DNA from: Oceanimonas aquatica
Lineage (GTDB): Bacteria; Pseudomonadota; Gammaproteobacteria; Enterobacterales; Aeromonadaceae
NCBI RefSeq assembly: GCF_030732065.1
Contig: NZ_JAVBHX010000008.1
Coordinates: 124,001-188,000, forward strand
DNA: 64,000 nt
Direction: 5' to 3'
A program made the position numbers and the translations under genes. How positions within the stretch are numbered: position 1 is the stretch's first letter; each line of letters starts with the position of its first letter. The notes beneath the pieces were generated by a model. It did no database searches, was not told the DNA's origin, and worked only from the letters and a program-made list of their open reading frames with translations. Shown piece after piece: positions 59,270 through 64,000 of this stretch.

Positions 59270-59384
59270 CTGAGCACAGACAATGCGTTTTCATGGCCGC
59301 GCCATCACCTTCAGCCATAAGAGTTTTCTCTTTTAAATCAGTGAACTGATATTTTTTAATCCATTCTGACCGTAAGGACAATGA

Positions 59385-59424
59385 AAAAGCCCGGCTTGAG
59401 CGACGTCCGCGCCGGGTTATTATT
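59385..59424 (+). terminator. Candidate terminator of ogt, or 5' hairpin of the RNA
   Basis: A CCCGGC...GCCGGG stem with a 15-base loop, followed by TTATTATTTT. It could terminate ogt. If the RNA starts earlier it would be its first stem-loop. Confidence 0.4.
59396..59423 (+). promoter_or_regulatory. Candidate promoter of the CsrB-like RNA
   Basis: TTGAGC (-35) and TATTAT (-10) are separated by 16 bases; the -10 uses the T-tract of the hairpin just described. A start at about 59430 follows. A second, weaker possibility is the TATTTTTTAAT region at 59350-59360 with a start near 59367. Confidence 0.45.
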
Positions 59425-59429
59425 TTCCC

Positions 59430-59706
59430 CGCAAGGAAGCAGCAAGGCCGGTCAGGAAGACGGGCCTGCCAGGAACGGCAAAAGGACACCGCGAGGATCG
59501 CGGCAAGGACACCTTCAGGGTTGAAGAGGTGAAGCGGGTCAGGAAGACACGCGGTCAGGAACGACCAGGACACCCCGACGGACCGGGAAGCGGATTATTT
59601 CACGGAGTGAAATACAGTCAGGGAAATGGCAGGGAGCCATGAGGTTCACGGAATTGAGCCGTCAGGACGACCGAAAAAGGGGCAACAGCAATGTTGCCCC
59701 TTTTTC
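59430..59706 (+). ncRNA. csrB: CsrB-like regulatory RNA (CsrA-sequestering)
   Basis: A protein-free gap whose plus strand holds 17 GGA triplets between 59435 and 59667 (for example at 59455, 59472, 59484, 59495, 59507, 59542, 59558, 59568, 59665), many as CAGGA, AAGGA or GAGGA, with GGACACC recurring three times. It closes with a 13-bp intrinsic terminator. This is the hallmark of CsrB/CsrC/RsmY-Z RNAs, which bind many CsrA dimers. A UvrY-like palindrome lies upstream and csrD is in the same window. Start is uncertain by about 60 bases; CsrB versus CsrC identity is not resolved. Confidence 0.82.
59674..59705. terminator. Terminator of the CsrB-like RNA (bidirectional)
   Basis: Stem AAAAAGGGGCAAC / GTTGCCCCTTTTT with a 6-base loop; 13 bp perfect. 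It also reads as a terminator for the convergent carboxypeptidase gene, whose stop is 27 bases away. Confidence 0.93.
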
Positions 59707-59731
59707 GTGCTCGCCGTTCGCTCCCGCGTTG

Positions 59732-60925
59732 TTACAGCCGAACCACCAGGCAATCCATGCCCTGACGGGACAGATGCTGGCAGGCGTTCTGCGCCTGTTG
59801 CTTCTCAAACCCCACCAGACGGGCACGAAACAACTTGCGGTTGCTGATCTCCACTTCGGTGACCGCGGCCCGGGCCTGAGCCAGGCTGCCCAGCCTGCTG
59901 GCCGCATCAGACGCCCTGTCCCGGGCCTGCTCAGGCATGCGGAAAGAACCGATTTGCACCGCCCAGCCCAGGTTATCGCTGGCCGTGGTCTGGCCGGTGG
60001 GCAGAGACGCCACCGCCGGCTGCAGCGAAACCGGCGCCCGGGTTTGCGCTGACGGACGCACACTACGCGCGGTCACCACCTTGCGCTCGGGTGCGGCAAC
60101 CCGGGCCACCCGTATGGCCCGGCCAATGCTGCGATCGATCAGCGACGCCATCTGTGCGTCCCTTGATTTGGCGGTCTTGCCCCCCATCACCACCCCGACG
60201 ACCCGGCGATCATCGCGCAGCGCCGACGTCGCCACGTTAAAACCCGAGGCGCGAATATAGCCGGTTTTCATGCCATCCACTCCCGGCAGGTTCTGCACCA
60301 TGCGGTTATGGCTGCGATAGGTTCGCCCCTTGTAGCTGAACGACGGTGTGGAGAAATAATGATAATAGGCGGGGTAGTCCTTCATCAGCCGCAGCGACAG
60401 GGTCGCCAGATCCCGGGCGGTGGACGTCTGCCCCTTGTCGGGCAGACCCGAGGCATTGCGAAAGGTGGTGTTGTACATTTTCAGCTCTTTCGCCTTGGCG
60501 GTCATGCGCCGGGCAAAGGCGCGTTCGCTGCCACCCAGCGCCTCCGCCACCACCACCGCCACATCATTGGCCGAACGCACGATCAGTGCCGGAATGGCGT
60601 CCCGTACCCGCAACCGCTCGCCCGTTTTAAGGGAAATGTTGGTCTGGGGCATGGAAGCGGCGTGGGCCGAGACCGGCATGGTGGTATTCAGGTTCATGCG
60701 CCCCTGCTCCATGGCCTCAAACAACAGATAGAGGGTCATCATCTTGGTAAGTGACGCCGGATAACGGCTGGCATCGGCATTGGCCGCATGCAGCACGGTC
60801 CCGTTTTCCGCATCGATCACAATGGCCGCATAACGGGGGTTGGCCTGAACCTGCACAGCCAGTGCCAGCAGCATCAGTCCCAGAAGGTGAGCAAGTGTTT
60901 TTCCCGGACGGGGTACAGCAAACAT
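59732..60925 (-). CDS. D-alanyl-D-alanine carboxypeptidase with C-terminal SPOR domain
   Basis: Periplasmic low-molecular-mass penicillin-binding protein (peptidase S11), trimming the terminal D-Ala of peptidoglycan pentapeptides. The 397 residues have a signal peptide (1-28), the catalytic motifs SLTK (near 58), SAN (near 118) and KTG (near 222), and a C-terminal SPOR domain (about 320-397, WAVQIGSFRMPEQARDRA) that binds denuded septal glycan strands. E. coli DacA/C/D have a membrane-anchoring helix instead, so this one is probably septum-targeted by SPOR. GGGAGGAGGG is upstream of the ATG. Confidence 0.93.
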   Translation of the reverse strand: MFAVPRPGKTLAHLLGLMLLALAVQVQANPRYAAIVIDAENGTVLHAANADASRYPASLTKMMTLYLLFEAMEQGRMNLNTTMPVSAHAASMPQTNISLKTGERLRVRDAIPALIVRSANDVAVVVAEALGGSERAFARRMTAKAKELKMYNTTFRNASGLPDKGQTSTARDLATLSLRLMKDYPAYYHYFSTPSFSYKGRTYRSHNRMVQNLPGVDGMKTGYIRASGFNVATSALRDDRRVVGVVMGGKTAKSRDAQMASLIDRSIGRAIRVARVAAPERKVVTARSVRPSAQTRAPVSLQPAVASLPTGQTTASDNLGWAVQIGSFRMPEQARDRASDAASRLGSLAQARAAVTEVEISNRKLFRARLVGFEKQQAQNACQHLSRQGMDCLVVRL

Positions 60926-60961
60926 GGGACCCTCCTCCCAATGTTGAACGACAGCCGGCAG

Positions 60962-60990
60962 AAACTACGCCAAGGCATAAAGCCTGTCCA
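60962..60990 (-). promoter_or_regulatory. Candidate promoter of the carboxypeptidase gene
   Basis: TGGACA (-35) and TAGTTT (-10), 17 bases apart on the minus strand. The -35 matches 5 of 6 but the -10 is weak. The rest of this 230-base gap holds only the metH terminator. Confidence 0.35.
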
Positions 60991-61127
60991 GCCCCCCATT
61001 CAGGGTCAGGCGACAGGGCAGCACGCAGCCGGACGTGCCATGGCTCCCGGTGACAATAAATCCATTTATATCATCAAGCATATATGCCCTGGGCCTGGCG
61101 CAGCACAAGACGGGAAAATATTTTATA

Positions 61128-61152
61128 AAAAAGGCGCCTGCGGCGCCTTTTT
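61128..61152 (-). terminator. Terminator of metH
   Basis: Stem AAAAAGGCGCC / GGCGCCTTTTT with a 3-base loop, 3 bases past the metH stop; intrinsic. Confidence 0.9.
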
Positions 61153-61155
61153 CGG

Positions 61156-64000
<2,845 letters not shown>

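Noticed and set aside
59265-59573. 102-codon ORF on the minus strand across the CsrB-like RNA
   Set aside because: No homology pattern, no ribosome site, and the plus strand there has a clear RNA signature.
60926-61127. Possible riboswitch or sRNA in the gap between dacD-like gene and metH
   Set aside because: metH is transcribed toward this gap, so its leader is outside the window; no riboswitch core seen.

Overview
This window is a compact stretch of gammaproteobacterial core chromosome with high GC (about 60% or more by eye). Gene content and order fit the Aeromonadales, perhaps Oceanimonas, Zobellella or a relative. The pointers are mraZ-rsmH beside rnpB, lpoA-yraN-diaA-dolP, petABC next to sspAB, mlaFEDCB, kdsDC-lptCAB-rpoN-hpf-ptsN-rapZ-ptsO, mreBCD-maf-rng-yhdP-tldD, csrD near mreB, and uvrA divergent from a yajR-like gene and ssb. 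The genus is a guess from synteny and composition, not a measurement. I see no prophage, insertion sequence, CRISPR array or tRNA.

Layout. 1-1.6 kb: the start of the division/cell-wall cluster (rsmH cut by the window edge, mraZ with promoter and MraZ box), then RNase P RNA. 1.8-3.8 kb: a methyl-accepting chemotaxis protein with an amino-acid-type dCACHE sensor, followed by a palindromic element. 3.8-8.1 kb: rsmI divergent from lpoA-yraN-diaA-dolP. 8.1-14.3 kb, all leftward: sspAB, petABC (cytochrome bc1), rplM-rpsI and zapE. 14.5-17.1 kb: two envelope proteases, degQ with a sigma-E-type promoter, and degS. 17.2-21.7 kb: murA, ibaG and the mla phospholipid transport operon, leftward. 21.9-29.9 kb, rightward: Kdo synthesis, LPS transport, rpoN, the nitrogen-PTS branch and mgtE. 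30-32 kb: pmbA (tldE) and darP. 32-42.6 kb, leftward: mreBCD-maf-rng-yhdP-nit-tldD. 42.8-45.6 kb: a PLP enzyme converging on csrD. 45.8-52.5 kb: ssb, a yajR-like transporter, uvrA under a LexA box, and a PglL/WaaL-like ligase. 52.5-58.3 kb: an overlapping six-gene operon made of a CLC transporter, a second MCE lipid transporter (STAS-fused permease, ATPase, MCE protein, lipoprotein) and a glutaminyl cyclase-like protein. 58.4-64 kb: a small NIF3/PII-like protein, an Ogt-type methyltransferase, a CsrB-like regulatory RNA, a SPOR-tailed D,D-carboxypeptidase and metH (5' part outside the window).

Themes. Most genes serve envelope construction and quality control: peptidoglycan (MurA, MreBCD, LpoA, carboxypeptidase), LPS (KdsD/C, LptCAB), phospholipid asymmetry (Mla, YhdP, DolP, the second MCE system) and stress proteolysis (DegQ/DegS). 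Regulatory genes are interleaved: SspA, RpoN, the PTS-Ntr proteins, RapZ, MraZ, LexA control of uvrA, and both CsrD and a CsrB-like RNA about 14 kb apart.

The most rewarding unannotated item is the CsrB-like RNA at about 59.43-59.71 kb. It carries 17 GGA motifs before a strong terminator, has a UvrY/GacA-like palindrome upstream, and lies in a gap where only spurious ORFs occur.
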